64,000 bases of DNA from Dethiothermospora halolimnae (lineage in GTDB: Bacteria > Bacillota > Clostridia > Tissierellales > VENL01): NCBI RefSeq assembly GCF_037577855.1, contig NZ_JBAKFX010000007.1, positions 70,691 to 134,690 of the forward strand, given 5' to 3'. Every line of letters begins with the position of its first letter. Positions within the stretch are counted from its first letter, which is position 1. This document shows, in pieces, positions 8,127 through 16,061 of the stretch. A program made the position numbers and the translations under genes. The notes below the pieces were generated by a model. The model was not told where the DNA came from. It did not search any database and saw nothing but the letters and a program-made list of their open reading frames with translations.

Positions 8127-9413
8127 TCATGCCATTTCCTTCATTATATCCAATATAACTTTATCGGTGGTATCCATTCCCTTACTGCTAAGGGTTCCTA
8201 AATTTAAAATGGTATCTTCTACTTTTTCTGCTACTATACCATTTTTAGCAAATGTAATACTATCATTTAATGCAAGGATAGCAGACTGAATAGCTGATGA
8301 AGCTGCAGTGGCTAGTTTAAGGGCACATCCCACCTTTGCACCATCACATATCATACCACTTAAATTTGCGATCATATTTTGTATAGCTCCTTCAATTTGA
8401 TTGTAGTTACCACCCATAAGCCAAGCTATAGAGGCACTGGCTCCCGTTGCAGAGGCTATACCACAACCACATAGGGCAGAAAGTCTTCCTATATAGTTTT
8501 TGATATAACAGTTTATTGTATGGCTTATTGCAAGGGCCTTTACTATCTTATCGTCATTTGCATCAAATTTCCTTTTATATGCAACTATTGGTAGTATGGC
8601 AGTAAGGCCATTATTACCACTACCATTGGAACTCATCACTGGCATAGTAAGTCCCGACATTCTAGCATCAGAACCAGCAGCAGTTAACATCATGGCAGTA
8701 TTTATTAAATCATCGGATAATAGTCCTTTTTTCATACTTTCATGGAAGCCATAGCCTACTCCAATACCTAGCTTTTTCTTAAGACCTTCTTCTGCAATCT
8801 TCTCATTCATTACAAAGCCATCTAGGAGAAATTGTAGCTCATTGCAGTCAATGTCCTCTATTTCTTTTATTAAATCTATAATTGTAGTATCAAATAATTT
8901 GTTGGAGCTAGTACTAAGATTTTTAATATCAGAACTTTTATTTAAAAGTATATCTCCATCACTTTGAATATAGGTAAAGTTATTATGTTTATTTTCTATA
9001 ATAACTTTAGAAAGTTTATTATCTCCATAAAGATTAACTTCCACATATATTTTTTTGTCTGTATCCTTTATTTTAAGAGCTAATAAATCCTTTTCTAACA
9101 AGTCTTTTGCTAGATTTACTTGGTCTTTACTAATACCATCTAAAACAGATAAATTCTTTTTAGAATCTCCCCCTATAACTCCAAGGGCAGCGGCAATATT
9201 CAATCCAACTAAATCTGTATTTGGAATACCTACCCCTAAACCATTTTTATATATATTGGGACTTACTAAAACCTCCACTTTTTTTAATTCATTATAATCT
9301 ATTATATCCTTAGCCTTAGCACAAGCTAGAGCAACAGCCACCGGTTCAGTACAACCTATAGCAGGAACCACTTCACTTTTTAGTGTATCTATAATAAGAT
9401 TTTTTAAATCCAT
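8127..9413 (-). CDS. Cysteine desulfidase / UPF0597 family (CdsB/CyuA-like)
   Basis: 428 aa, related to the serine dehydratase alpha fold. Members degrade L-cysteine to pyruvate, ammonia and sulfide using an oxygen-sensitive iron-sulfur cluster. Conserved cysteines occur in the N-terminal GCTEPVAVA and in CGCGIASATGAS, with glycine-rich SNGSGNNGLTAILP in between, as in this family. The ATG at 9413 follows AGGAGGGG; an in-frame TTG farther upstream lies before that ribosome site. A sigma-54 promoter is 36 bp upstream, and the activator gene lies further upstream on the same strand. The arrangement resembles the cysteine-catabolism pair CdsB/CdsR of Clostridioides difficile. The substrate is inferred, not shown. 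Confidence 0.85.
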   Translation of the reverse strand: MDLKNLIIDTLKSEVVPAIGCTEPVAVALACAKAKDIIDYNELKKVEVLVSPNIYKNGLGVGIPNTDLVGLNIAAALGVIGGDSKKNLSVLDGISKDQVNLAKDLLEKDLLALKIKDTDKKIYVEVNLYGDNKLSKVIIENKHNNFTYIQSDGDILLNKSSDIKNLSTSSNKLFDTTIIDLIKEIEDIDCNELQFLLDGFVMNEKIAEEGLKKKLGIGVGYGFHESMKKGLLSDDLINTAMMLTAAGSDARMSGLTMPVMSSNGSGNNGLTAILPIVAYKRKFDANDDKIVKALAISHTINCYIKNYIGRLSALCGCGIASATGASASIAWLMGGNYNQIEGAIQNMIANLSGMICDGAKVGCALKLATAASSAIQSAILALNDSITFAKNGIVAEKVEDTILNLGTLSSKGMDTTDKVILDIMKEMA

Positions 9414-9448
9414 AATACCCCTCCTAAACAAGTTATACTTACTATATA

Positions 9449-9465
9449 AGCAATAAATATGCCAA
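9449..9465 (-). promoter_or_regulatory. Sigma-54 (-24/-12) promoter of the cysteine desulfidase gene
   Basis: On the minus strand the sequence reads TTGGCATATTTATTGCT: a -24 GG and a -12 GC exactly 12 bp apart, with TTGGCA and TTGCT close to the consensus YTGGCACG-N4-TTGCW. It lies 36 bp before the desulfidase start codon, and the neighbouring gene encodes a sigma-54 activator with a GAFTGA loop. Confidence 0.85.
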
Positions 9466-9615
9466 GTTAATTGGCTAGGTATATATTTGGTGAGTTAATT
9501 TTGAAAAGTATCTATGGAATGTAATAATATAGAGATTTTAAAGAAGTGGAGTTTTAATTATAATATCTTTTATTTAATAAAACAAAGACTATAAATTAAA
9601 TTAACTTTGTTTCGA

Positions 9616-9692
9616 TTCTCATTATGAGAAAAAATAAGTCAAAACAACCGTCTCAATATGAGAATATTCTCATATTGAGACGGTTGTTTTGA
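9616..9692. promoter_or_regulatory. Triple-dyad region, probable enhancer for the sigma-54 activator
   Basis: Three copies of a TCTCA-N3-5-TGAGA dyad: 9616-9630 (TTCTCATTATGAGAA), 9651-9664 and 9667-9680. The last two are nested in a perfect 54-nt palindrome (9639-9692) whose outer arms add TCAAAACAACCG. The region lies 150-240 bp upstream of the sigma-54 promoter, the usual distance for an enhancer. The large palindrome could instead act as a terminator for the activator gene, which ends at 9742 on the same strand. Confidence 0.6.
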
Positions 9693-9706
9693 TCCTTGCA
9701 CTTTTT

Positions 9707-9743
9707 AAAGAACAAAGAAGCGACAAAGTCGCCTTTGTTCTTT
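9707..9743 (-). terminator. Hairpin at the 3' end of the sigma-54 activator gene
   Basis: On the minus strand, arms AAAGAACAAAG and CGAC pair with GTCGC and CTTTGTTCTTT across a 2-nt bulge. The structure overlaps the activator stop codon. No long T-run follows, so termination efficiency is uncertain. Confidence 0.5.
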
Positions 9744-11547
9744 AATACTTTATATTATACAGCTTAATCTTCCTATAAATAGTAGCCCTACTTATCCCTA
9801 AAGCCTTTGCAGCCTTTAATATTCCCGACTTGCTATTACCATGTTTATTAACCGCCTTTATTATTTCTTGTTTTTCAAGAACTGATATTGGAAGTATGTC
9901 TTCAATAGTGTTGTCAGTATCCATATCTTTAAAACGGTTAGGTAAATCCCATATCTCTATAGTTTCGCCTCTACACATATTAACAGCATATTCCACTACA
10001 TTTTCAAGCTCTCTAACATTGCCTTGCCAATTATAGTTTTTAAATAAGCCTAAAACTTCGTTATTTATAGATTTGATATCCCTATTTAATTTAAAATTAA
10101 ACTTATTTATAAAATTATCAACTAATATCTCAATATCATCGGTTCTATCCTTAAGGGGAGGTAAATATATTGGAATTACGTTTAATCTATAAAATAAATC
10201 CTCTCTAAATTCTCCCTCCTTGACTTTTTTATCAAGGTCTTTATTTGTAGCTGCCAAAACCCTAACATTGATAGGTATAAGTTTGTTTCCTCCTACTCTG
10301 TTGATAGTATTTTCTTGAAGAACCCTAAGGAGTTTCGTTTGCATATGAAGGGGCATATCTCCTATTTCATCTAAAAATATGGTTCCATTGTTGGCAAGTT
10401 CAAACTTACCAACCCGTCCCCTTTTATTAGCTCCTGTAAAAGCTCCACCCTCGTAGCCAAATAATTCACTTTCAATTAAATTTTCAGGAATTGCAGAACA
10501 GTTAATGGGAATAAAAGGGCCATCTTTCCTATTGCTGTCATGATGTATTGATCTTGCAAAGAGTTCCTTTCCAGTACCGCTTTCTCCCTGTATTAAAACT
10601 GTGGAACAACTTTTAGATATTCTTTTAGCATGTTCTTTAACTAAGGTTATTTCTTTACTATGCCCAATTATGTCATTGAAATCTGTGGGTTTATTATTTG
10701 TAATGTCATTAACAACTCGTATAACTTCATTCATTTTATTAAAGGTAAAAATATATCCTATAATTTTTTTATTTACTATTATTGGTTTTACATTATATAG
10801 ACCCCTAAATTCTTTGCCGTTTACTATATAGTTAAAATCTTTGTTCTTATGGAAACACTTAGTTTTGGAGAAATAATCTATTGATATATTATCTATTAGA
10901 TTTTCAATATTTGTAGTAGGGTGATTCCTAATCCCCCTACTAACTTTATCATTTTTCAAATGAAACATTTCGTCGGCTATGGAATTATATCTTAAAATTT
11001 CACCATTTTCATCTGTAGATATAACACCAATATCAATAGAGTCTACTAAAAATTCCAGCTCTTGATTCATTAAGTTTATTTTATCGGTTTTCTTTTTTTC
11101 CTTTAGCTTAGCTTCTATTAAATCAGCCATTCTGCTTAAAAACTCAAGGAGGTTTTCCTTATTTGCATCAATAATAGACTTTTGACACTTGTTAAAGGCT
11201 ATAAGACCTATTATGCCTATAGTATCGTTATCAAAGTTTATGGGACAGCAAACTTGGGCAGTCTCGGTACATTTATTTTTATTTAAACAATTTGCACAAG
11301 CTTCATGAAATCTAGGGTTATCTATTATAAATTTTTCTTTTCTTTTCAATGCATAGTCAAACACACAGTTTTTGGCTACTTTTTTTCCGATTCTATCGAG
11401 ATAGTTTCCCGTCCCTGTTATTCTATTTAAATCTTTATCAACTATAGTTATATCAACATTTATAACACTGGCAATGGCACTGGTTACCCTAAGTAAAGTA
11501 TCATAAATATCTGTTAGTTTAGGAATTTCTTTAGACAAAATAAGCAC
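9742..11547 (-). CDS. Sigma-54-dependent activator with cysteine-rich sensor, PAS, AAA+ and Fis domains (CdsR-like)
   Basis: 601 aa. The N-terminal sensor region carries a cysteine cluster: C61, C84, C87, C93, C100 and C101 (CANC, NKC and VCC groups). A PAS domain follows (about 165-285). The AAA+ domain has Walker A GESGTGKE and the sigma-54 contact loop GAFTGA. The C-terminus is a Fis-type helix-turn-helix (LKAAKALGISRATIYRKIKL). Such proteins bind upstream enhancers and melt sigma-54 promoters. Its gene lies directly upstream of the desulfidase gene on the same strand, separated by the triple dyad and a -24/-12 promoter, so it most likely activates cysteine breakdown. The cysteines could hold a metal or sense sulfide/cysteine; that is inference. 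Confidence 0.9.
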   Translation of the reverse strand: MLILSKEIPKLTDIYDTLLRVTSAIASVINVDITIVDKDLNRITGTGNYLDRIGKKVAKNCVFDYALKRKEKFIIDNPRFHEACANCLNKNKCTETAQVCCPINFDNDTIGIIGLIAFNKCQKSIIDANKENLLEFLSRMADLIEAKLKEKKKTDKINLMNQELEFLVDSIDIGVISTDENGEILRYNSIADEMFHLKNDKVSRGIRNHPTTNIENLIDNISIDYFSKTKCFHKNKDFNYIVNGKEFRGLYNVKPIIVNKKIIGYIFTFNKMNEVIRVVNDITNNKPTDFNDIIGHSKEITLVKEHAKRISKSCSTVLIQGESGTGKELFARSIHHDSNRKDGPFIPINCSAIPENLIESELFGYEGGAFTGANKRGRVGKFELANNGTIFLDEIGDMPLHMQTKLLRVLQENTINRVGGNKLIPINVRVLAATNKDLDKKVKEGEFREDLFYRLNVIPIYLPPLKDRTDDIEILVDNFINKFNFKLNRDIKSINNEVLGLFKNYNWQGNVRELENVVEYAVNMCRGETIEIWDLPNRFKDMDTDNTIEDILPISVLEKQEIIKAVNKHGNSKSGILKAAKALGISRATIYRKIKLYNIKY

Positions 11548-11623
11548 TCCCTTACATTTTATTAATAAAATGTATAGTATTTATTATATATTTTATTTTA
11601 TTTATATATAGAAAACAACCTTG

Positions 11624-11795
11624 TTGTTAAAGAAGAAATAAGAATTTTAAAAACAAAGAATAAATGGGGAAACCATGGAATGAATTCGACACTACAATTG
11701 TATGTAGGGACTGAATATATTCAGTCCCCCGCCGTATGAAGAGGCGGGAGGATTAATTATCCACTGAAAAAGGTAGAGGGGAATTCATTCCAGGG
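11624..11795. repeat. Composite palindromic repeat, modules A, C and E
   Basis: A copy of the mosaic repeat described at 33018: a short AG-rich lead, then the C palindrome GGGACTGAATATATTCAGTC and its GCC/GGC hairpin, then module E (GGTAGAGGGGAATTCATTCC). The D module is reduced to a trace (ATCCACTG). Outer GGAATGAATTC (about 11678) and GAATTCATTCC (about 11780) form an inverted pair enclosing the element. It fills most of the gap between the sigma-54 activator and the small lipoprotein gene. Confidence 0.75.
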
Positions 11796-11875
11796 TACTA
11801 TTTAATTAATTTAAAATAGATTATTCTTAACTATAGCGGATAAATATAGTAATATATACATAAGGAGGGATTGAG

Positions 11876-12160
11876 TTGAAAGGTAAAATTATAATATTAT
11901 TATTTATATTATTATTGCTTGCAGTAGGTATATCTGGATGTGTACCGGGAGATGGTAGTTATACAGGTAGTGACCCAGCAGGTTTTTTTTCGGGGATATG
12001 GCATGGATGGATTGCACCTATAACCCTTGTAATAAGCATATTTAAATCAAATATTAGTATATACGAACCAATTAATACAGGTTTTTTCTATGATTTTGGC
12101 TTTTATATTGCCATAATAAGTGGATTTGGGGGAATAGCTCTTAGCAGGAAAAATAAATAA
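11876..12160 (+). CDS. Conserved small lipoprotein of unknown function
   Basis: 94 aa. A lipoprotein signal ends in GISGC (Cys about 22), followed by a short polar segment with DPAGFFSGIWHGWIAPITLV, a central hydrophobic helix, and a second one (FYIAIISGFGGIALSRKNK) near the C-terminus. This pattern, with its conserved PAGFF-GIWHGW stretch, recurs in an uncharacterised bacterial family that I remember but cannot name. The TTG start at 11876 has AAGGAGGGA 5 nt upstream. The final codons and stop abut the AG-rich head of a repeat (SRKNK then TAA TAG). Confidence 0.7.
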   Translation: MKGKIIILLFILLLLAVGISGCVPGDGSYTGSDPAGFFSGIWHGWIAPITLVISIFKSNISIYEPINTGFFYDFGFYIAIISGFGGIALSRKNK

Positions 12161-12274
12161 TAGAGAGTTAATAAATAAGAATGGGTAAAGAAGAAAGAAG
12201 AATTAAGGTGATTTTACTCCTGAAAATTGTCCACTGTTAGTTATAATAAGTAGAGGGGGGATTTATTCCCCCAT
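12152..12274. repeat. Composite repeat remnant (modules A, partial D, E)
   Basis: Starts with AAATAAATAATAGAGAG at the end of the preceding gene, continues with AAGAATGGGTAAAGAAGAAAG and the ATTTTACTCC half of the A hairpin, then a trace of D (TTGTCCACTG) and module E (GTAGAGGGGGGATTTATTCCCCC). Family described at 33018. Confidence 0.7.
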
Positions 12275-12283
12275 AATTAGAAT

Positions 12284-12312
12284 TTGACAAAATATTCTGG
12301 ATAGAATATAAT
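12284..12312 (+). promoter_or_regulatory. Near-consensus SigA promoter for a micro-ORF
   Basis: TTGACA (12284-12289), a 17-bp spacer and TATAAT (12307-12312): a full match to consensus. A transcript would begin about 12319, just before the ribosome site GGGAGGAG and the 25-codon ORF. Confidence 0.8.
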
Positions 12313-12345
12313 TATATTAGATTATTACGGGAGGAGTGGTGTTTT

Positions 12346-12423
12346 ATGTTAATAATAAATAGATTATATAAAAACTCATCAAAACAAAATAATGCATCTG
12401 CTCCTAAGGGAAGTTATATTTAA
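12346..12423 (+). CDS. 25-aa micro-ORF with its own promoter and terminator
   Basis: The ORF encodes 25 residues, starting MLIINRLYKNSSK and ending ASAPKGSYI. GGGAGGAG lies upstream of the ATG, a consensus SigA promoter 34 bp upstream, and a hairpin with a T-run 25 bp downstream, so it looks like a complete monocistronic unit. The peptide is basic with a hydrophobic start and no cysteine. It could be a signalling peptide, a leader peptide or a small regulator; I recognise no family. It is not a conventional attenuator leader, because no gene directly follows in the same unit. Confidence 0.55.
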   Translation: MLIINRLYKNSSKQNNASAPKGSYI

Positions 12424-12447
12424 ATAAAATTTATATATGAGATTTTT

Positions 12448-12490
12448 ATACCCTTAGAGTAGGTAAAACCTAGCTTTAAGGGTATTTTTA
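12448..12490 (+). terminator. Intrinsic terminator after the micro-ORF
   Basis: Outer stem ATACCCTTA (12448-12456) with TAAGGGTAT (12477-12485), inner stem TAGGT/ACCTA with an AAA loop, then a T-run. Confidence 0.7.
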
Positions 12491-12527
12491 TGTCTAAATT
12501 TAAAACTGTTTTGTATTTTGAAGTAAA

Positions 12528-12585
12528 AAAAGCCTAATGACCCTTAAAATATACTTAAGTCTATTTTAAGGGTCATTAGGCTTTT
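12528..12585. terminator. Long 24-bp perfect stem, bidirectional terminator-like
   Basis: Arms 12528-12551 and 12562-12585 are exactly complementary with a 10-nt loop. It begins in an A-run and ends in TTTT, so it works as a terminator shape on both strands. Its CCCTTAAAAT core partly repeats the preceding terminator stem. No gene on the minus strand needs it, which makes its length curious. Confidence 0.65.
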
Positions 12586-12666
12586 GACTTTAATTTACAA
12601 TTATATGAGCCCTGCTAGGTCAGTCAGTTGATACTAAAGTAGTTATAATACTGGGAGGAAAACATA

Positions 12667-13713
12667 TTGAATAATAAATCAAAAATGGCTTTACAAAAAC
12701 TTGGGTGGAATCAAGAGTGGGAAGAAAAATTAAATGAATATGATGGTTCATATGATATAGGAAGAATTGGCATTCAACATAGAGATATTTATAAAATATA
12801 TACAGAAAAAGGAGAAATCCTTGGTGAAGTATCAGGAAAAATGAAGTATGAAAACACCACTAAAGAAGATTATCCAGCAGTTGGGGATTGGGTAATTATA
12901 GATAGAGTAGATCCCCAAAAGGGTAATGCATTAATACATGGGATATTAAAGAGAAAAAGTAAATTTTCAAGAAAAGTTGCAGGAGGTAAATCAGATGAAC
13001 AAATAGTAGCTGCTAATATAGATAAAGTATTTATATGTATGTCGTTAAATAAAGATTTTAACCTTAGAAGACTTGAAAGATATCTTACTATGGCATGGGA
13101 GAGTGGAGCAAATCCCGTAATGGTATTAACAAAGTCAGACTTATGCCATGACATAGATAATATGGTAGAAGAAGTTAATACAGTAGCTTTCGGAGTTCCT
13201 ATTGTTGTTATCAGTTCAGTTACTGGGAAAGGAATAGATAAAATAAATGAATATGTAAAAGAAGGAGAAACCATAGCACTACTAGGTTCATCAGGGGTAG
13301 GTAAGTCCACACTTATTAATCAGTTATTGGGAGAGGAGAAGTTACTTACTAAAGAAGTAAGGGAAAGTGATGATAGGGGAAGACATACCACAACCCATAG
13401 GGAACTAATAGTACTAAATACTGGAGGAGTAATAATAGATACTCCAGGGATGAGGGAGTTTCATATACTAGATTCTAGCAGTGGCATAAATAATGCTTTT
13501 AATGATATAGAAGAACTGGCATTAAATTGTAAATTTAATGATTGTAAACATGCTACTGAACCGGATTGTGCTGTAAAAAAAGCAATAGAAGAGGGTTTAA
13601 TTTCCCAAAAGAGATTTAAAAATTATCTGCATTTAAAGAGAGAGGCCAAGTATATGGAGAAAAAGGCTAAATTAAAAGAAATGAAAAGGAATAAAAGGAA
13701 AAAGAGTAAATAA
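12667..13713 (+). CDS. rsgA: Ribosome-associated GTPase RsgA
   Basis: 348 aa. A circularly permuted GTPase that checks and matures the 30S subunit. An N-terminal OB-fold (to about 105) is followed by the permuted G motifs: NKDFNLRRLERYL, then TKSD (G4), the P-loop GSSGVGKSTLINQL, the RGRHTTTHREL switch region and DTPGM (G3). The C-terminal zinc site is CKFNDCKHATEPDC, all typical of the family. A basic KKAKLKEMKRNKRKKSK tail ends the protein. The TTG at 12667 is 8 nt after GGGAGG; an internal ATG six codons later lacks a well-placed site. Confidence 0.95.
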   Translation: MNNKSKMALQKLGWNQEWEEKLNEYDGSYDIGRIGIQHRDIYKIYTEKGEILGEVSGKMKYENTTKEDYPAVGDWVIIDRVDPQKGNALIHGILKRKSKFSRKVAGGKSDEQIVAANIDKVFICMSLNKDFNLRRLERYLTMAWESGANPVMVLTKSDLCHDIDNMVEEVNTVAFGVPIVVISSVTGKGIDKINEYVKEGETIALLGSSGVGKSTLINQLLGEEKLLTKEVRESDDRGRHTTTHRELIVLNTGGVIIDTPGMREFHILDSSSGINNAFNDIEELALNCKFNDCKHATEPDCAVKKAIEEGLISQKRFKNYLHLKREAKYMEKKAKLKEMKRNKRKKSK

Positions 13714-13814
13714 TATAAAATGTTAAAAAAATGAAACATTCACTATTTTTTAAAGGGATATATGTAATAAAATAGAATTATATATAATATAAAACATAAA
13801 AGGTGGTATGTGTT

Positions 13815-15899
13815 ATGAAAATAAAAGTTAGAGTTTCCTTAGCTACAGTGTTATTATTAACATTAGTTTTAGGGTTAAATGGTGTTTATGCTCAAGACTC
13901 GGAAGAGATAACGAGCTATAGTATTAATGTTAAATACAATGAAGAAGATAAAATACTAGATGCCACAGAAGAAGTAAAGTTTACAAATAATTATGAAGAT
14001 AGTTTAGAAAACTTGATATTACACTTATACCCAGATTCATATGGTTCTTATGAAACTATGCCAGAAATGCTTGGGGGTGCTCCCGATGGAGAAATAACTG
14101 AAGAAAAAAAGGGAGACATAGACATAAAAAAGGTATTGATAGAAGGCCAAGAGGTGAAATTTACAGAAGATAATCAAATATTGGATATAAAATTATCTAA
14201 ACCTTTAAAGCCAAAGGAGTCTATAGAATTTACTATTGATTTTTCTGTTAAGATTCCAAAGGGGATGGATAGATTAGGATATTATAAAGATGGGGTATCA
14301 ATAACAAATTGGCACCCAATAATGTCTATATACAATTCAGAAACTGACCTATGGGATACTAATCCATTTCATCCAATTGGGGAGTCTAACTATAGTGATA
14401 TAGCAAATTATAATGTTACATTAGAAGTGCCAAAGGATATGGAGGTAGCAGCAACAGGTGTAACTCAGTCAGAAGAAACTAAAGGTGATACTAAAGTAAT
14501 TGATATTAAAGCAGAAAATGTAAGAGACTTTGTGTTTATGATGAATAAAAATTATAAAGTTATAAGTAAAGAAGTAGATGGTATAAAAATAAATTGTTTT
14601 TATATCCCCCATGAAACAGCAGAGAATAAAGAAAAAGATGCCCAAATAATGTTAGATACTGTATCTGATTCTGTTGAATTTTTCAATGAAACTATAGGTA
14701 AATATCCCTATAAAGAATTAGATATAGCCGAGACTTATTTAGCAGGAGGAGCTATGGAATATCCTCAGCTTCTGCAAATGGGAGGTTATGGGAACTTCTC
14801 TGAAAACTACAAAGAAAGTGAAATGTTCCCCTTTGTATTATCAGCTGCAGTACATGAGGCAGTTCATCAATGGTGGTATGTTTCTGTAGGTAGTAATGAA
14901 TTTGAAGAGTCAGTAATGGATGAGTCCCTTACTGTGTTTACAACAGCATATTATTTTGAAAAAGAATATGGAAAGTATCATGGTAATGGGGTATTAATGG
15001 ATGTTATAAATAATCTTAAATACATGCAACCTCAAAGGACTCCTTTCTCAGCAGGGGTAGATGAGTTTGTAGATTATTATGATTATGTGGATACTATTTA
15101 TAGAAGAGGTCCCGCTTTATTTGAAGATTTAAGAAAAAAAGTTGGAGAAGAAAAGTTTCTAGAGATATTAAGCACATACTATGATAAGTATTTATTTAAA
15201 AATGGTTCTATTGAAGGTTTCTTAGGTGTAATAGAAGAAGTGGCAGGGAAAGAAGTAATGAATGAATTTAAAAATGATATAAATTCAGATAATTATACCT
15301 TAGATGACTATAATTTAAGTGAAGAAGAGCAAAAGAAAATCAGATCTACAGAACAGAAAATGAGACTTGCAAGGACGGAAAGCATATATGGAACTACTTT
15401 TTCAAGTATTAAACTAAGGGCATTAAGAGAAGAAAAAATTATTATAGTTAAGCCTTCTGTTATGGAAGAACTAGAAGCAACTGCTGTCAATGACGTAATC
15501 AAAAGCATAAAGAAAAATTTACCAGAAGATAATGACAAAATTATAGAAGTAAAAAGTGCTAATGAGATAACCGAAGAAGAAATTAACGGTAACAATATAA
15601 TTTATTTTGGGAGCATTGAAAAGAATAGATTTTTGAAGGATGAAAAATCCCTAGTAAAAGTAAAAGAAAATCAATTATTATTAGAAAATATTGTTATAAA
15701 TGATGAAAATCCAACAGGAACATATATAATAAAACACCCTAAAAATAAGAACAAGTTATTAATAAATGTATTTTGGAATAAAATTAATTGGGATTATCAA
15801 ATAGGAGCTTTATTTACTTCTAATAATTTCCTATGGAATCAAGTTTATGATTATAGAATTATAACTGAGGATCATAATGAGATTTTAGGAAGACACTGA
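13815..15899 (+). CDS. Secreted M1-like metallopeptidase, paralogue 1
   Basis: 694 aa. A signal peptide (hydrophobic to VYA, about residue 26) directs export. An N-terminal beta domain precedes a gluzincin catalytic domain: HEAVH at 347-351 and the third zinc ligand Glu 370 in ESVMDES, matching HEXXH-X18-E. The substrate-side GAMEN motif is replaced by GGAMEYPQ. M1 enzymes are mostly aminopeptidases; the true specificity is unknown. The ATG at 13815 follows AAAAGGTGG; the in-frame GTG at 13803 lies inside that site. A close paralogue follows, and the pair probably arose by tandem duplication. Confidence 0.87.
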   Translation: MKIKVRVSLATVLLLTLVLGLNGVYAQDSEEITSYSINVKYNEEDKILDATEEVKFTNNYEDSLENLILHLYPDSYGSYETMPEMLGGAPDGEITEEKKGDIDIKKVLIEGQEVKFTEDNQILDIKLSKPLKPKESIEFTIDFSVKIPKGMDRLGYYKDGVSITNWHPIMSIYNSETDLWDTNPFHPIGESNYSDIANYNVTLEVPKDMEVAATGVTQSEETKGDTKVIDIKAENVRDFVFMMNKNYKVISKEVDGIKINCFYIPHETAENKEKDAQIMLDTVSDSVEFFNETIGKYPYKELDIAETYLAGGAMEYPQLLQMGGYGNFSENYKESEMFPFVLSAAVHEAVHQWWYVSVGSNEFEESVMDESLTVFTTAYYFEKEYGKYHGNGVLMDVINNLKYMQPQRTPFSAGVDEFVDYYDYVDTIYRRGPALFEDLRKKVGEEKFLEILSTYYDKYLFKNGSIEGFLGVIEEVAGKEVMNEFKNDINSDNYTLDDYNLSEEEQKKIRSTEQKMRLARTESIYGTTFSSIKLRALREEKIIIVKPSVMEELEATAVNDVIKSIKKNLPEDNDKIIEVKSANEITEEEINGNNIIYFGSIEKNRFLKDEKSLVKVKENQLLLENIVINDENPTGTYIIKHPKNKNKLLINVFWNKINWDYQIGALFTSNNFLWNQVYDYRIITEDHNEILGRH

Positions 15900-15961
15900 T
15901 GTATTTTAGTAAATAAGCTAAATAATAAATAAGAAAGTAAATAGATTCATTGTAAAAGATT

Positions 15962-16003
15962 AAAAAACCCTCTAATATTGGCTAAAATATTAAAGGGTTT
16001 TTT
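15962..16003 (+). terminator. Terminator between the two M1 paralogues
   Basis: AAAAAACCCT pairs with AGGGTTTTTT, with an inner TAATATT/AATATTA stem and a T-run after it. The second paralogue therefore probably has its own promoter. Confidence 0.75.
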
Positions 16004-16061
16004 AATAATAAAATAAATTTTTTAAATATATGATGCTTAATAAAAAAAGGTGGGATAATAT

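Noticed and set aside
9639..9692. Insertion-sequence end or MITE explanation for the 54-nt palindrome
   Set aside because: No target duplication or second copy is visible here, and its TCTCA/TGAGA cores match the separate dyad at 9616, which fits a binding site better.
13803..13815. GTG start of the first M1 peptidase at 13803
   Set aside because: The GTG lies inside the AAAAGGTGG ribosome site; the ATG at 13815 has normal spacing and starts the signal peptide.
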